Origin: Saprospiraceae bacterium
GTDB lineage: Bacteria; Bacteroidota; Bacteroidia; Chitinophagales; Saprospiraceae
Length of the DNA stretch: 14,052 bases
Reading direction: 5' to 3'
Assembly: GCA_016787375.1 (NCBI GenBank)
Contig: JAEUUM010000513.1
Coordinates: 1 to 14,052 of the forward strand
Below the pieces are notes generated by a model. It saw nothing but the letters and a program-made list of their open reading frames with translations. It did not search any database and was not told the origin of the DNA. The translations under genes were made by a program, and so were the position numbers. Of this stretch, positions 1-7,620 are shown one piece after another. Each line of letters begins with the position of its first letter. Position 1 is the stretch's first letter.

Positions 1-2013
1 CCCAAAAATGACATATCAACTTATTCTGAAAATGCTCGCAGAATTTATTCTCTTTGGGAAGTATATCTCAACACCATCGACAAAGTCGTAGGGTTTTTAC
101 AAGGGAAAAACCAAAGCTTGGCGAGGCTAATTTCTCAAAACAATTTCTTGCCTGAAGCTTCCCGATTTGATCAACTTGATGATTTGGACTGGGCTTTCGG
201 TAATATGGGTATTCAGGATAAAGCGAAACATTTGGCGACTTTATACCTTGAAGACATTTCGGATTTCATCCAAGAATGCGTTGATGATCATTTCGGGTTT
301 AGCAGATATGCGGAAAGACTTGGAAGAAGTGCCAATTCTTTTGATGAGCTTTATACATCATTGCAGCAACACCTAACGCACGTTGATGGAATCGCCCTAA
401 ATCTTCTTGACAAACAAATAATCACTCATTCTCCAAAGTTGATATGCTTCTCCGTCCCTTTTCCCGGAAATCTATATAGTGCCTTTAGATGTGCCCAATA
501 TGTCAAAAAGAATTTTCCCGAAGTTAAACTTGCAATGGGTGGTGGATTTGCCAATACTGAATTGAGAGATTTAAAGGATGCCAGGGTTTTTGAATTCTTT
601 GATTTTATCACTTTAGACGATGGTGAAGCTCCGATCAAATCCATGTATGAACACATTTGTGGATTAAAGAAAGTAGATGAATTAAAACGCACTTTTACAC
701 TTTTAGATGAAAAAGTCAGGTATTGCAACAACGCACAATGCGCTGATTTCAAACAAAATGAGATCGGTACACCTGACTATTCAGATCTACTTCTTGACAA
801 ATATATCTCTGTAATTGAAATTGCAAATCCGATGCACAGCCTTTGGAGTGATGGCAGATGGAACAAATTAACAATGGCACATGGTTGCTATTGGGGCAAA
901 TGCACATTTTGTGATACCTCACTCGACTACATCAAACTTTACGAGCCTGTAGCAGCCAAAGTTCTGGTTGACAGAATGGAATTATTGATTGAGCAGACAG
1001 GAGAGAACGGATTTCATTTTGTTGATGAAGCTGCACCACCGGCACTTATGCGCGAATTGGCTTTGGAAATACTCGGGAGAAATTTGGTAGTAAGCTGGTG
1101 GACAAATATTAGGTTCGAAAAAAGCTTTACCCTTGACCTTTGTAAATTACTGAGTGCCTCAGGTTGTATTGCTGTTTCGGGTGGCTTGGAAGTTGCCTCC
1201 GACAGATTGCTCGATGTAATCAAAAAGGGTGTTACTGTTGAGCAAGTTGCAAAGGTGACAAATCATTTCACACAATCAGGGATTATGGTCCATGCCTATC
1301 TGATGTATGGCTACCCTACCCAAACCGTTCAAGAGACGGTTGACAGTTTGGAAATGGTTAGACAGCTTTTTGAAGCCGGGGTCATTCAATCTGGGTTTTG
1401 GCATCAATTTGCTTTGACGGCGCATTCGCCTATTGGCAAGAATCCTGAAGAATATGGAATCATACCTAAAAAGGCCGAAATTACTTTTGCGAATAATGAT
1501 ATTGACTTTGAAGACACTACTGGTATTGATCACAACATCTTCAGCTTTGGATTAAAAAAAGCTCTTTATAATTACATGCATGGCATTTGTTTTGAATTTA
1601 AATTGCAGGAATGGTTCGATTTTAAAATTCCCAAAACCACTGTCAACAAAAATTTTATCAAAGATCATCTTTTTACACCAGGCTATTTTGAAATAAAGCC
1701 AACTTCAAAACTACTTTGGATAGGCGGTAAACGTACAATTACAAGTATTTCAAGGCTTAAAAAGGGCAAATTAATTGAATTGCTTTTGTTGTTCTTTCAA
1801 TCAAAGAATGATATTCTTGAAATTGCGCTTGATAAAACAATTGGTGAATGGTTAGTAACAGAACTTGACAAGATGTCCGTTAAGAATCTTGGAGGAATCA
1901 TAACTTACACCCATTTTAGACAAGATTTTAAGCGTCAATTTGAAGATTTTGATCTTTTTTGGTACTCAAAAGATTTTCAGTCGTTAAAAGATTATGGAAT
2001 TTTGGTTTTATGA
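1..2013 (+). CDS. B12-binding-like radical SAM protein (5' partial)
   Basis: The reading frame is open to the first base of the window, so the gene starts upstream; the TTG at 118 is not a convincing start. About 670 residues are visible. Residues ~140-210 look like a cobalamin-binding Rossmann fold (SVPFPGNLYSAFRCAQYV, then the strand-turn MGGGFANTE), but no DxHxxG motif is visible, so base-off cobalamin binding is not supported. The radical SAM core follows, with cluster cysteines at 296, 301 and 304 in GCYWGKCTFCD. The spacing is CX4CX2C rather than the usual CX3CX2C. Further core blocks are FHFVDEAAPP, VSWWTNIRFEKS, GGLEVASDRLL and HAYLMYGYPTQT. About 190 C-terminal residues belong to no domain I recognise. 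By family knowledge it should cleave S-adenosylmethionine with a [4Fe-4S] cluster in the cytoplasm. The substrate is unknown. The FkbM methyltransferase follows after 28 bases, so the two are probably co-transcribed. The class call is firm, the specific reaction is not known. Confidence 0.88.
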   Translation, partial: PKNDISTYSENARRIYSLWEVYLNTIDKVVGFLQGKNQSLARLISQNNFLPEASRFDQLDDLDWAFGNMGIQDKAKHLATLYLEDISDFIQECVDDHFGFSRYAERLGRSANSFDELYTSLQQHLTHVDGIALNLLDKQIITHSPKLICFSVPFPGNLYSAFRCAQYVKKNFPEVKLAMGGGFANTELRDLKDARVFEFFDFITLDDGEAPIKSMYEHICGLKKVDELKRTFTLLDEKVRYCNNAQCADFKQNEIGTPDYSDLLLDKYISVIEIANPMHSLWSDGRWNKLTMAHGCYWGKCTFCDTSLDYIKLYEPVAAKVLVDRMELLIEQTGENGFHFVDEAAPPALMRELALEILGRNLVVSWWTNIRFEKSFTLDLCKLLSASGCIAVSGGLEVASDRLLDVIKKGVTVEQVAKVTNHFTQSGIMVHAYLMYGYPTQTVQETVDSLEMVRQLFEAGVIQSGFWHQFALTAHSPIGKNPEEYGIIPKKAEITFANNDIDFEDTTGIDHNIFSFGLKKALYNYMHGICFEFKLQEWFDFKIPKTTVNKNFIKDHLFTPGYFEIKPTSKLLWIGGKRTITSISRLKKGKLIELLLLFFQSKNDILEIALDKTIGEWLVTELDKMSVKNLGGIITYTHFRQDFKRQFEDFDLFWYSKDFQSLKDYGILVL

Positions 2014-2045
2014 GAGACAACACCGAAAATAGAAAAACTAAATGA
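2010..2045 (+). promoter_or_regulatory. Possible 11-codon coupling ORF between two genes
   Basis: An ATG at 2010 overlaps the TGA stop of the radical SAM gene (ATGA). It opens an 11-codon frame (MRDNTENRKTK) whose TGA stop overlaps the ATG of the methyltransferase gene at 2042 (again ATGA). This double overlap could pass ribosomes from one gene to the next. It may also be chance, since AT-rich DNA produces such short frames often. Confidence 0.2.
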
Positions 2046-2752
2046 ACAAAGGAGCGAAAAGATTATACAACAAATTGAAATCAAAAAATTTCATACCCCG
2101 GAATATTTGCGAAGTGGGTGTCTTTCTACCGCAAGAGTCAAATGTTCTTGGGTTTGTTAAAGATCACATTCCCACCACATTCATTGAAGCAGATCCTGAT
2201 TATGTAATAAAAATAAAGGATTTTTTTAGAAATTATAAAAACATTACTGTTATTGAGGCAGCCGTTTTTGACTTCAATGGCACCATTGAGCTTTGCAAAA
2301 GGGCATCTTCTACATTTATCAGCCAGTTGGTCTCTAGTCCTGCAATTGTGAACGATAAATATTCTATAAAAAAAGAGGATATTTTTGAAGCAAAATCAAT
2401 TTTGTTTTCAGAAGTTGATAACGGCAATTATGATTTAATCAGCATTGATATTGAAGGAGCTGAATGGTATGTATTAAAGCACATGAAGAGCAGCCCGACT
2501 GTCATTTCAATTGAAACTCATGGTAAATATTATACAAATCCCCACATGCAGGACATCCAGAATTGGATGGACAACAACGACTATGTGCTCTGGTACAAAG
2601 ACAAAAGTGACAGTGTTTATGTAAAAAATGGTATATTCAATGTAAACATTTTTGAAAAGATTCAACTCGTTCTCAATTCCTTATCATTGATGTTGACCAA
2701 ATTAAAAGGTCTGCTTAAAAATCTAATTGGTTTTCAGACTCAAAGTAAGTAA
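2042..2752 (+). CDS. FkbM-family SAM-dependent methyltransferase
   Basis: The 236-residue protein has the marks of the FkbM family, class I methyltransferases that usually O-methylate sugars, polyketides or other small molecules. They are ICEVGVF at 22-28 (SAM-binding motif I), IEAD at 48-51 (acidic end of strand 2), and the hallmark SIDIEGAEWYVL at 134-145, followed by ISIETHG at 155-161. The last ~35 residues form an extra, mostly hydrophobic and basic helix (about 205-230) beyond the core, perhaps a membrane-surface or partner contact. The start is ATG at 2042, 28 bases after the radical SAM gene, with no clear Shine-Dalgarno site, which is normal for Bacteroidota. The 3' end overlaps the convergent ATP-grasp gene by 38 bases. 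The neighbour suggests that both enzymes work on one product, but the acceptor is unknown. Confidence 0.87.
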   Translation: MNKGAKRLYNKLKSKNFIPRNICEVGVFLPQESNVLGFVKDHIPTTFIEADPDYVIKIKDFFRNYKNITVIEAAVFDFNGTIELCKRASSTFISQLVSSPAIVNDKYSIKKEDIFEAKSILFSEVDNGNYDLISIDIEGAEWYVLKHMKSSPTVISIETHGKYYTNPHMQDIQNWMDNNDYVLWYKDKSDSVYVKNGIFNVNIFEKIQLVLNSLSLMLTKLKGLLKNLIGFQTQSK

Positions 2753-3923
2753 GGCTACCTCCTACCCAATCTTTATTCTTGTTAAACTTGACCCCGATCA
2801 AATCTCCTTTGCTCAGTCTTGTTAGATTTGTTGTAAAAACAGGACAAGTTGAACCTTCAGGCCATACGATCATTACTCTGATTTCGCACTTAACAGGTTC
2901 TGAGGGAGACATTAGACCTGGAAAATAAGTAACTTTCTTTTGAAGAATAAAATCATCAGGATTGTCGATTGAATTGATATCATCCACTGACACATTAAAA
3001 ATCACACCACTCCCTGAAAAGGAGAACAAAGGTTTTAACACATAATTTTCCAGATCATTAGGAATACTGGTTACTTCTGACAGAATTCTGGTTTCAGGAA
3101 CATACCCGGATTTTAAAAAAGGCATGGCATATTTTGACAATCTAAAAAACCAATTAGGATGTCCTGCCCAAGTTACATCCAAGTCATCTGTAAAGGCAAA
3201 AGAAGCTTTCAAATCAGACCTATTTGCCCAATCATCGGCAATGACACGGTTAAAGATCCGTTTAATTTTTTGTTTCTTGCCGTTCAAATCATAAAACAAT
3301 TCACGACCTTCTTTTATAATATCCGTTACACAAACCGATTTTATACCCAACATTTTCTCTGCGCCGACAAAATCTACATAAGTAGTTTGATTCTTTGGGT
3401 CCAATTCGAGCAATATAACTTCGTCAGTATTATATTCTGAAATGATGATTTTTTTGAGCAAGTCTACAAACTTTTCAGGGTTTAAATCTGTAAAATATGG
3501 ATTTAAATCATTGGCTAAATGAAAGTTTTTCCTATAGATTTCATCAAGCATAATCTGAAAGAAATAAACACTCGGGAAGCCCTGAATCTCAATCAGCATC
3601 GGATTTAAGCATCCTTTCTCATCCAGTGTAATCGCAAAATCAGCAACAACAAACTCCGGGTGAGGGGAATCTCCGGGGGTGTTCCATTCTTTTGGAACAG
3701 CATCAAACGACTTCTTTAAATATTCAGGCGACATCAGAGAGGACAATATTTCATTACAAGCCTCTATAAGTCTGTTTTTGAGATATCTTGGCATAAAAAC
3801 CGGCGTTTCGGCAATTCTAAAACCCGGTTCTTGTCCAAAATATGCTTTTAAATCACCAATGACCTGGTTGTATTGCTCAATTGAAAAGTTTTGATTAAAC
3901 TGTCTTCTTAACTCAGGTAGCAT
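2715..3923 (-). CDS. ATP-grasp-like ligase
   Basis: The 402-residue protein shows an ATP-grasp pattern in its C-terminal half. YVLKPLFSFSGSGV (residues ~294-307) has the nucleotide-binding lysine and glycine-rich loop, FILQKKV (325-331) fits the adenine hinge, CEIRV (346-350) supplies acid and arginine, and TNLTRLSKG (365-373) with DWVGGS (385-390) gives the metal/phosphate end. The N-terminal half has LIEIQGFPS (~110-118), probably part of the acceptor site. The layout is reminiscent of glutathionylspermidine-synthase-like enzymes, but I cannot assign a known subfamily. ATP-grasp enzymes join a carboxylate to an amine or thiol through an acyl phosphate. I chose ATG at 3923, which lies 5 bases after the stop of the amidotransferase gene; a TTG at 3932 would overlap that stop. 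The gene is downstream in a two-gene operon, so the upstream protein may supply ammonia or edit the product. Ligase chemistry is likely, the substrate is unknown. Confidence 0.72.
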   Translation of the reverse strand: MLPELRRQFNQNFSIEQYNQVIGDLKAYFGQEPGFRIAETPVFMPRYLKNRLIEACNEILSSLMSPEYLKKSFDAVPKEWNTPGDSPHPEFVVADFAITLDEKGCLNPMLIEIQGFPSVYFFQIMLDEIYRKNFHLANDLNPYFTDLNPEKFVDLLKKIIISEYNTDEVILLELDPKNQTTYVDFVGAEKMLGIKSVCVTDIIKEGRELFYDLNGKKQKIKRIFNRVIADDWANRSDLKASFAFTDDLDVTWAGHPNWFFRLSKYAMPFLKSGYVPETRILSEVTSIPNDLENYVLKPLFSFSGSGVIFNVSVDDINSIDNPDDFILQKKVTYFPGLMSPSEPVKCEIRVMIVWPEGSTCPVFTTNLTRLSKGDLIGVKFNKNKDWVGGSLTYFESENQLDF

Positions 3924-3928
3924 AATAT

Positions 3929-4750
3929 TCAATTTACGACTTCATTCTCCAGAATGGAAGCTATACTCTGCTTACAATTGTTTATAAAATCAGGCAGCAA
4001 GGTGTTGTACATTTTTAGCACTGTTTCAGAGTTTTCCAAATCTTTTTGAATTTGTTGTACCTTGCCTGCTCCCAGAATTCGTTCTATTTCCTCCTGCAAA
4101 GATTTGTTTTCGAGTATTTGCTCCATCCCAAAAACATCCGCCTCCGGATGGAACTGAGTTCCAATTATTTCAGGACTGAATCTGACCATCATAATTGAGC
4201 GTTCGTATGAATCTTCCCCCGACCTTTCTTCCAGACCCAAAATCTTTGCTCCGGATTTTTCCATTTTTGCCAGGTCAGGATTTACGACCTGAAAATACCT
4301 GTGATCAGCTGCAAAAAAGGTGTCATTTAAATTTTTAATAGAAACGTCAGCCTTACCAGCGTTTGTCTTTTTTATAGTAGTAACTCCAAATGTAAAACGC
4401 TCGCGTTTGTTAATTGATCCTATGCCTTTGTATGCACAGAGAATTTGAAAAGAGTGACATATCGCAAAAAAATATTTAGGGTGGTCTGTATGCGTTATAT
4501 TCCATTCAAAAATATCATCAATCAGGCGATAATATTTTTCAGACCAATTAATGTTGTATTCAAGCGGATTTCCAGGGCCGCCAGATGAAATATACAAATC
4601 GAATCCTAAATCGGGAACTTCAAATTTAGCTCTTACATTAAAAATAGTAACTTGTGCATCAGCCTCAACTGTTTTTAAAATATCTTGAATACACCTGATA
4701 CCCTGTTGATCAGGTTTATCGTTGTACATATCTAAAATCGCTACTCTCAC
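3929..4750 (-). CDS. Class I glutamine amidotransferase-like protein
   Basis: The 273-residue protein has a GATase1 fold. SSGGPGNPLEY at 56-66 is the oxyanion region, the nucleophile elbow FAICHSFQILC places Cys98, and GTQFHPEADV gives His201 and Glu203, so the Cys-His-Glu triad is intact. The elbow has Ser where many family members have Gly. About 70 residues follow the FHPE motif, longer than a minimal domain. Such domains hydrolyse glutamine and pass ammonia to a partner; general annotation often calls them GMP synthase-like, but no synthetase domain is present here. I chose the GTG at 4750, giving (M)RVAILDMYND, the expected first strand. The in-frame ATG at 4813 would add 21 residues that include no domain sequence, and a promoter box (4787-4794) lies inside that extension. 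The ATP-grasp gene follows after 5 bases, suggesting an amidating pair. Alternatives are a gamma-glutamyl hydrolase-type enzyme. Confidence 0.82.
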   Translation of the reverse strand: MRVAILDMYNDKPDQQGIRCIQDILKTVEADAQVTIFNVRAKFEVPDLGFDLYISSGGPGNPLEYNINWSEKYYRLIDDIFEWNITHTDHPKYFFAICHSFQILCAYKGIGSINKRERFTFGVTTIKKTNAGKADVSIKNLNDTFFAADHRYFQVVNPDLAKMEKSGAKILGLEERSGEDSYERSIMMVRFSPEIIGTQFHPEADVFGMEQILENKSLQEEIERILGAGKVQQIQKDLENSETVLKMYNTLLPDFINNCKQSIASILENEVVN

Positions 4751-4786
4751 AAAATCAAAGTTAATGAATGTTTGAAAAATCGTTTG

Positions 4787-4794
4787 CAAAGGTA
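4787..4794 (-). promoter_or_regulatory. Putative -7 box for the amidotransferase/ATP-grasp operon
   Basis: On the - strand the sequence TACCTTTG matches the Bacteroidota -7 consensus TAnnTTTG exactly. Transcription would start near 4780, about 30 bases before the GTG at 4750. The nearest upstream TTTG (4807-4810) is only 12 bases away, too close for a standard -33 box, so the promoter may be weak or need an activator. Confidence 0.4.
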
Positions 4795-4812
4795 TGGGTA
4801 ATTTACCAAACA

Positions 4813-4828
4813 TTTAAGACTGCTTAAA
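4813..4828. repeat. 16-bp palindrome in the divergent promoter region
   Basis: TTTAAGACTGCTTAAA is a perfect inverted repeat with 6-bp arms and a 4-base centre. It lies where the -33 region of the leftward promoter would be and about 30 bases upstream of the -33 box of the rightward promoter. Its size and position suit a dimeric regulator, but no regulator gene is in the window. Confidence 0.3.
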
Positions 4829-4857
4829 GTAAAATGGTCACTGAGTTTGTTTGAATT

Positions 4858-4887
4858 TTTGGAAGTCAATTAATTTTCATAATTTTG
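4858..4887 (+). promoter_or_regulatory. Putative Bacteroidota-type promoter of the DUF192 gene
   Basis: TTTG at 4858-4861 and TAATTTTG at 4880-4887 match the -33 and -7 consensus (TTTG / TAnnTTTG) of the primary sigma factor in this phylum, with an 18-base spacer. Transcription would begin around 4892-4895, leaving a short leader before the ATG at 4909. This argues against the in-frame TTG at 4885 as start codon. Confidence 0.55.
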
Positions 4888-4908
4888 TGTACGAAAAAAC
4901 AAATTAAT

Positions 4909-5508
4909 ATGGCAAATTTTGAAAAAAGAGGCAGCACCGCTCAAAAGGGTTCTCTTCGAAGTATGATTGTTATCTTACTTATTGTGATAATCTTGGGTGG
5001 CACCGTGCTGTCAAATTTTACTAATTTTTTTAAGAAAGGTGAGTCGCAACCAAATAATAACCCTGAGACAACTTCACAAACCACTGAGACCAATAATGTG
5101 CCGAGCAGCGGAGATGAACCTGTGTTTGTAAAACAAGGAGAATTGAGTTTTTTAAATTCCTCCAAAAAAGAAATTAAAAAGATTGATATTGAGTTGGCTG
5201 CAAACGATGAAAAGAGAACCCAAGGCTTGATGTTCAGATCAAATATGGGAGCAGATCAAGGTATGCTTTTTATATTCGACAGGCAAGGCCCTCAGGCGTT
5301 CTGGATGAGAAACACCAAAATACCTTTGGATATCATTTACATAGACAAAGATTTGAAGATTGTGTCAATTTCTAAAAACACCATTCCATTCTCAGAAGAA
5401 TCCATTCCTTCTAAATCTCCCGCCCAATATGTTTTGGAAGTTAATGCAGGATATACTGACGCCTATAAAATTGGCGAAGGTGATTACATTTCTTACAAAG
5501 CTCTGTAA
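4909..5508 (+). CDS. Membrane-anchored DUF192 family protein
   Basis: The 199-residue protein has a short basic N-terminus, one membrane segment at about 18-37 (MIVILLIVIILGGTVLSNF), a linker rich in Asn, Thr, Gln and Ser at ~43-70, and a DUF192 domain from ~78 to the end. The domain is recognised by RTQGLMFR (103-110), GMLFIF (118-123) and the signature FWMRNTKIPLDIIYID (131-146), followed by QYVLEVNAG (173-181). The molecular function of DUF192 is not established; many members are exported, and this one probably faces the periplasm from the inner membrane. The start is ATG at 4909, supported by the promoter just upstream. The S9 peptidase gene follows after 42 bases in the same direction. 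Confidence 0.88.
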   Translation: MANFEKRGSTAQKGSLRSMIVILLIVIILGGTVLSNFTNFFKKGESQPNNNPETTSQTTETNNVPSSGDEPVFVKQGELSFLNSSKKEIKKIDIELAANDEKRTQGLMFRSNMGADQGMLFIFDRQGPQAFWMRNTKIPLDIIYIDKDLKIVSISKNTIPFSEESIPSKSPAQYVLEVNAGYTDAYKIGEGDYISYKAL

Positions 5509-5520
5509 TTTCTGATCACC

Positions 5521-5535
5521 TTATCACTTTGATAA
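5521..5535. repeat. Short inverted repeat before the S9 peptidase gene
   Basis: TTATCA and TGATAA arms surround a 3-base centre (CTT), 15 bases before the ATG at 5551. It could be a small operator or a weak leader hairpin. No T-run suitable for a terminator follows on the + strand, and no good TAnnTTTG box is visible here, so the peptidase may be read through from the DUF192 gene. Confidence 0.2.
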
Positions 5536-5550
5536 AAACCCAAATTTAAA

Positions 5551-7572
5551 ATGAAATTATACAAATTATACTTCATAGTAATTCTTAACATCTCCTTCCT
5601 GCATAGCATCACCTCACAATCTATCACACTTACACCTGAAATGTTGTGGAAGTTAGGAAGGGTATCACTTGATGACATTTCAAAAGACAAAAAATGGGTT
5701 TTATACGGTATTTCAGATTATGATTTGACTGCCAATAAAAGTAATAGGAATTTATTTGTTCAAGACATCAACAGTTCGTCTCCAAAGCAATTGACCACAC
5801 TTGATGGAAGTGAGTGGAACGCAAGATTTACCCCCGACGGATCAAAAGTTGCTTTTATTTTTAAAGGTAATATGTGGGAGGTAGGATTAGATGGAAGCAA
5901 TCCCCATAAAGTTTCTGATATTGAAATGTCCGGATTTGAGTTTTCCCCAAATGGAAAAATGATATTATTCACAGCGGATTACAAGTTTGGAAAAACTATC
6001 AAAGAACTATATCCTGATCTACCTTATGCTAATGCAAGAATCTATGATGATCTGATGTACAGACATTGGGACAGCTGGTCAGACGACAAAGCTTCGAATG
6101 TGCATTTTATATCATATAGTGATGGAATGTTAATTGGTGACGCACTAAATATTCAGAAAGAAGCATTTGATAGCCCCCTAGCTCCGGACGGAGGAATTTC
6201 TGAAATCAGCTGGTCTTCTGATAGCAAATATATCGCATATACCTGCAAAAAGAAACTAGGCACAGAATATGCAATAAGCACAAATTCAGACATCTACTTG
6301 TATGAGTTGGCAAACGGAAAAACAACAAATGTTTCTGAGGGCATTATGGGTTATGACAAAAATCCAAGATTCTCACCAGACGGAAAATATTTAGTTTGGA
6401 CAAGTATGGAAAGAGATGGTTTTGAGGCGGATAAAACAAGATTAATGTTGTTGGATTTAACAGACCCTTCTCAACAAAAAACAGATATTACCAGTAACAT
6501 TGATAGAGAAGCTGAGGATCCGCAATGGTCCGCTGATAGCAAAAAGATTTATTTTCAATTATCCGACCAAGGCACGCTTCAGATTGCTTATTATGATCTG
6601 ACAATGAAACGCATCGTGAAATTTACCAATGGTATTCAGAACTACAATGCATTCTTTTTGGGTAAAGATGTTATTATTGCCGAAAAAACAACCTTAACAG
6701 ACCCTCAGGAAATAGTGAAGATTGAATCTGATGGTACAGAAAAACCATTTTCCAACTTCAATACAAAATTTTGGAATACAATCAAAAAACCGGAAGTTAA
6801 AAAACGAATGGTCAAAACCAAAGATGGTAAAGATATGTTGGCGTGGGTTGTTTATCCACCCGATTTTAATGCTACAAAAAAATATCCTACCATACTTTAT
6901 TGCCAGGGCGGTCCACAAAGCACCATTAATCAGTTTTTTTCATACAGATGGAACCTTGATTTAATGGCAAGTAAAGGATATATTGTCATCGCACCTAATC
7001 GCAGGGGACTGCATTCATTTGGTAAAGAATGGAATGATGAAATAAGTGGTGATTATGGAGGCAAAGCAATGCAGGATTTGCTCTCTGCTATAGATGATAT
7101 TTCAAAGGAACCCTACGTTGATAAGACAAAACGAGGCGCTGTGGGAGCCAGTTTTGGCGGCTATAGTGTATACTGGCTTGCAGGCAACCATGAAAAGCGA
7201 TTCAAAGCATTTATTGCGCATGCAGGGATGTTCAACATCACAAGTTGGTATGGCACAACTGAAGAGACTTTTTTCGCAAACTGGGATCAAAAAGGACCTT
7301 ATTGGAAAAAACCTACTCCTAAAAGCTATACAAAATTCTCACCCAACCTGTATGTCGATAAATGGGACACCCCAATTCTTGTAACACACGGAGAAAAAGA
7401 TTACCGAGTACCAATTTCCGAAGGAATGCAAGCATTTAATGCTGCAAGATTGAGGGGAATTCCTTCAAAATTTTTGGTATTTCCTGAAGAAAATCACTGG
7501 ATAACCGTTCCTCAAAATAGTGTACTTTGGCAAAGAGAATTTTTCAACTGGCTTGATACTTACCTAAAATAA
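5551..7572 (+). CDS. S9 family peptidase (prolyl oligopeptidase-type), exported
   Basis: The 673-residue protein starts with a signal peptide (residues 1 to ~23, hydrophobic core FIVILNISFLHS). Residues ~30-400 form a beta-propeller of PD40/WD40-like blades, visible as repeated FTPDGSKVAF, FSPNGKMILF, WSSDSKYIAY, FSPDGKYLVW and WSADSKKIYF. The C-terminal alpha/beta-hydrolase domain has the nucleophile elbow GASFGGYS with Ser534, Asp617 in HGEKDYRVP and His649 in EENHW, so the triad is complete. It also has the substrate-region motif CQGGPQS and the NRRG turn. The length is typical of dipeptidyl- or acylaminoacyl-peptidase-like members, which cut short peptides because the propeller limits access. 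The location is probably periplasmic. The exact cleavage preference cannot be read from the sequence. The start ATG is the first in frame and directly begins the signal peptide. Confidence 0.94.
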   Translation: MKLYKLYFIVILNISFLHSITSQSITLTPEMLWKLGRVSLDDISKDKKWVLYGISDYDLTANKSNRNLFVQDINSSSPKQLTTLDGSEWNARFTPDGSKVAFIFKGNMWEVGLDGSNPHKVSDIEMSGFEFSPNGKMILFTADYKFGKTIKELYPDLPYANARIYDDLMYRHWDSWSDDKASNVHFISYSDGMLIGDALNIQKEAFDSPLAPDGGISEISWSSDSKYIAYTCKKKLGTEYAISTNSDIYLYELANGKTTNVSEGIMGYDKNPRFSPDGKYLVWTSMERDGFEADKTRLMLLDLTDPSQQKTDITSNIDREAEDPQWSADSKKIYFQLSDQGTLQIAYYDLTMKRIVKFTNGIQNYNAFFLGKDVIIAEKTTLTDPQEIVKIESDGTEKPFSNFNTKFWNTIKKPEVKKRMVKTKDGKDMLAWVVYPPDFNATKKYPTILYCQGGPQSTINQFFSYRWNLDLMASKGYIVIAPNRRGLHSFGKEWNDEISGDYGGKAMQDLLSAIDDISKEPYVDKTKRGAVGASFGGYSVYWLAGNHEKRFKAFIAHAGMFNITSWYGTTEETFFANWDQKGPYWKKPTPKSYTKFSPNLYVDKWDTPILVTHGEKDYRVPISEGMQAFNAARLRGIPSKFLVFPEENHWITVPQNSVLWQREFFNWLDTYLK

Positions 7573-7620
7573 TCAAACCAATCTTTTAATTTTTACGTAC
7601 AATTCTAAAAAATCAGGCCA

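Noticed and set aside
118..120. TTG as start of the radical SAM gene
   Set aside because: The frame is open without a stop to base 1, and the residues before it continue a helical domain, so the start lies outside the window.
5479..5520. Inverted repeat GGTGAT ... ATCACC around the end of the DUF192 gene, considered as a terminator
   Set aside because: The arms are 30 bases apart and no T-run follows; the fold needs a large internal bulge.
7573..7620. Promoter before the DinB-like gene
   Set aside because: No TAnnTTTG box with suitable spacing is visible; expression may be by read-through.
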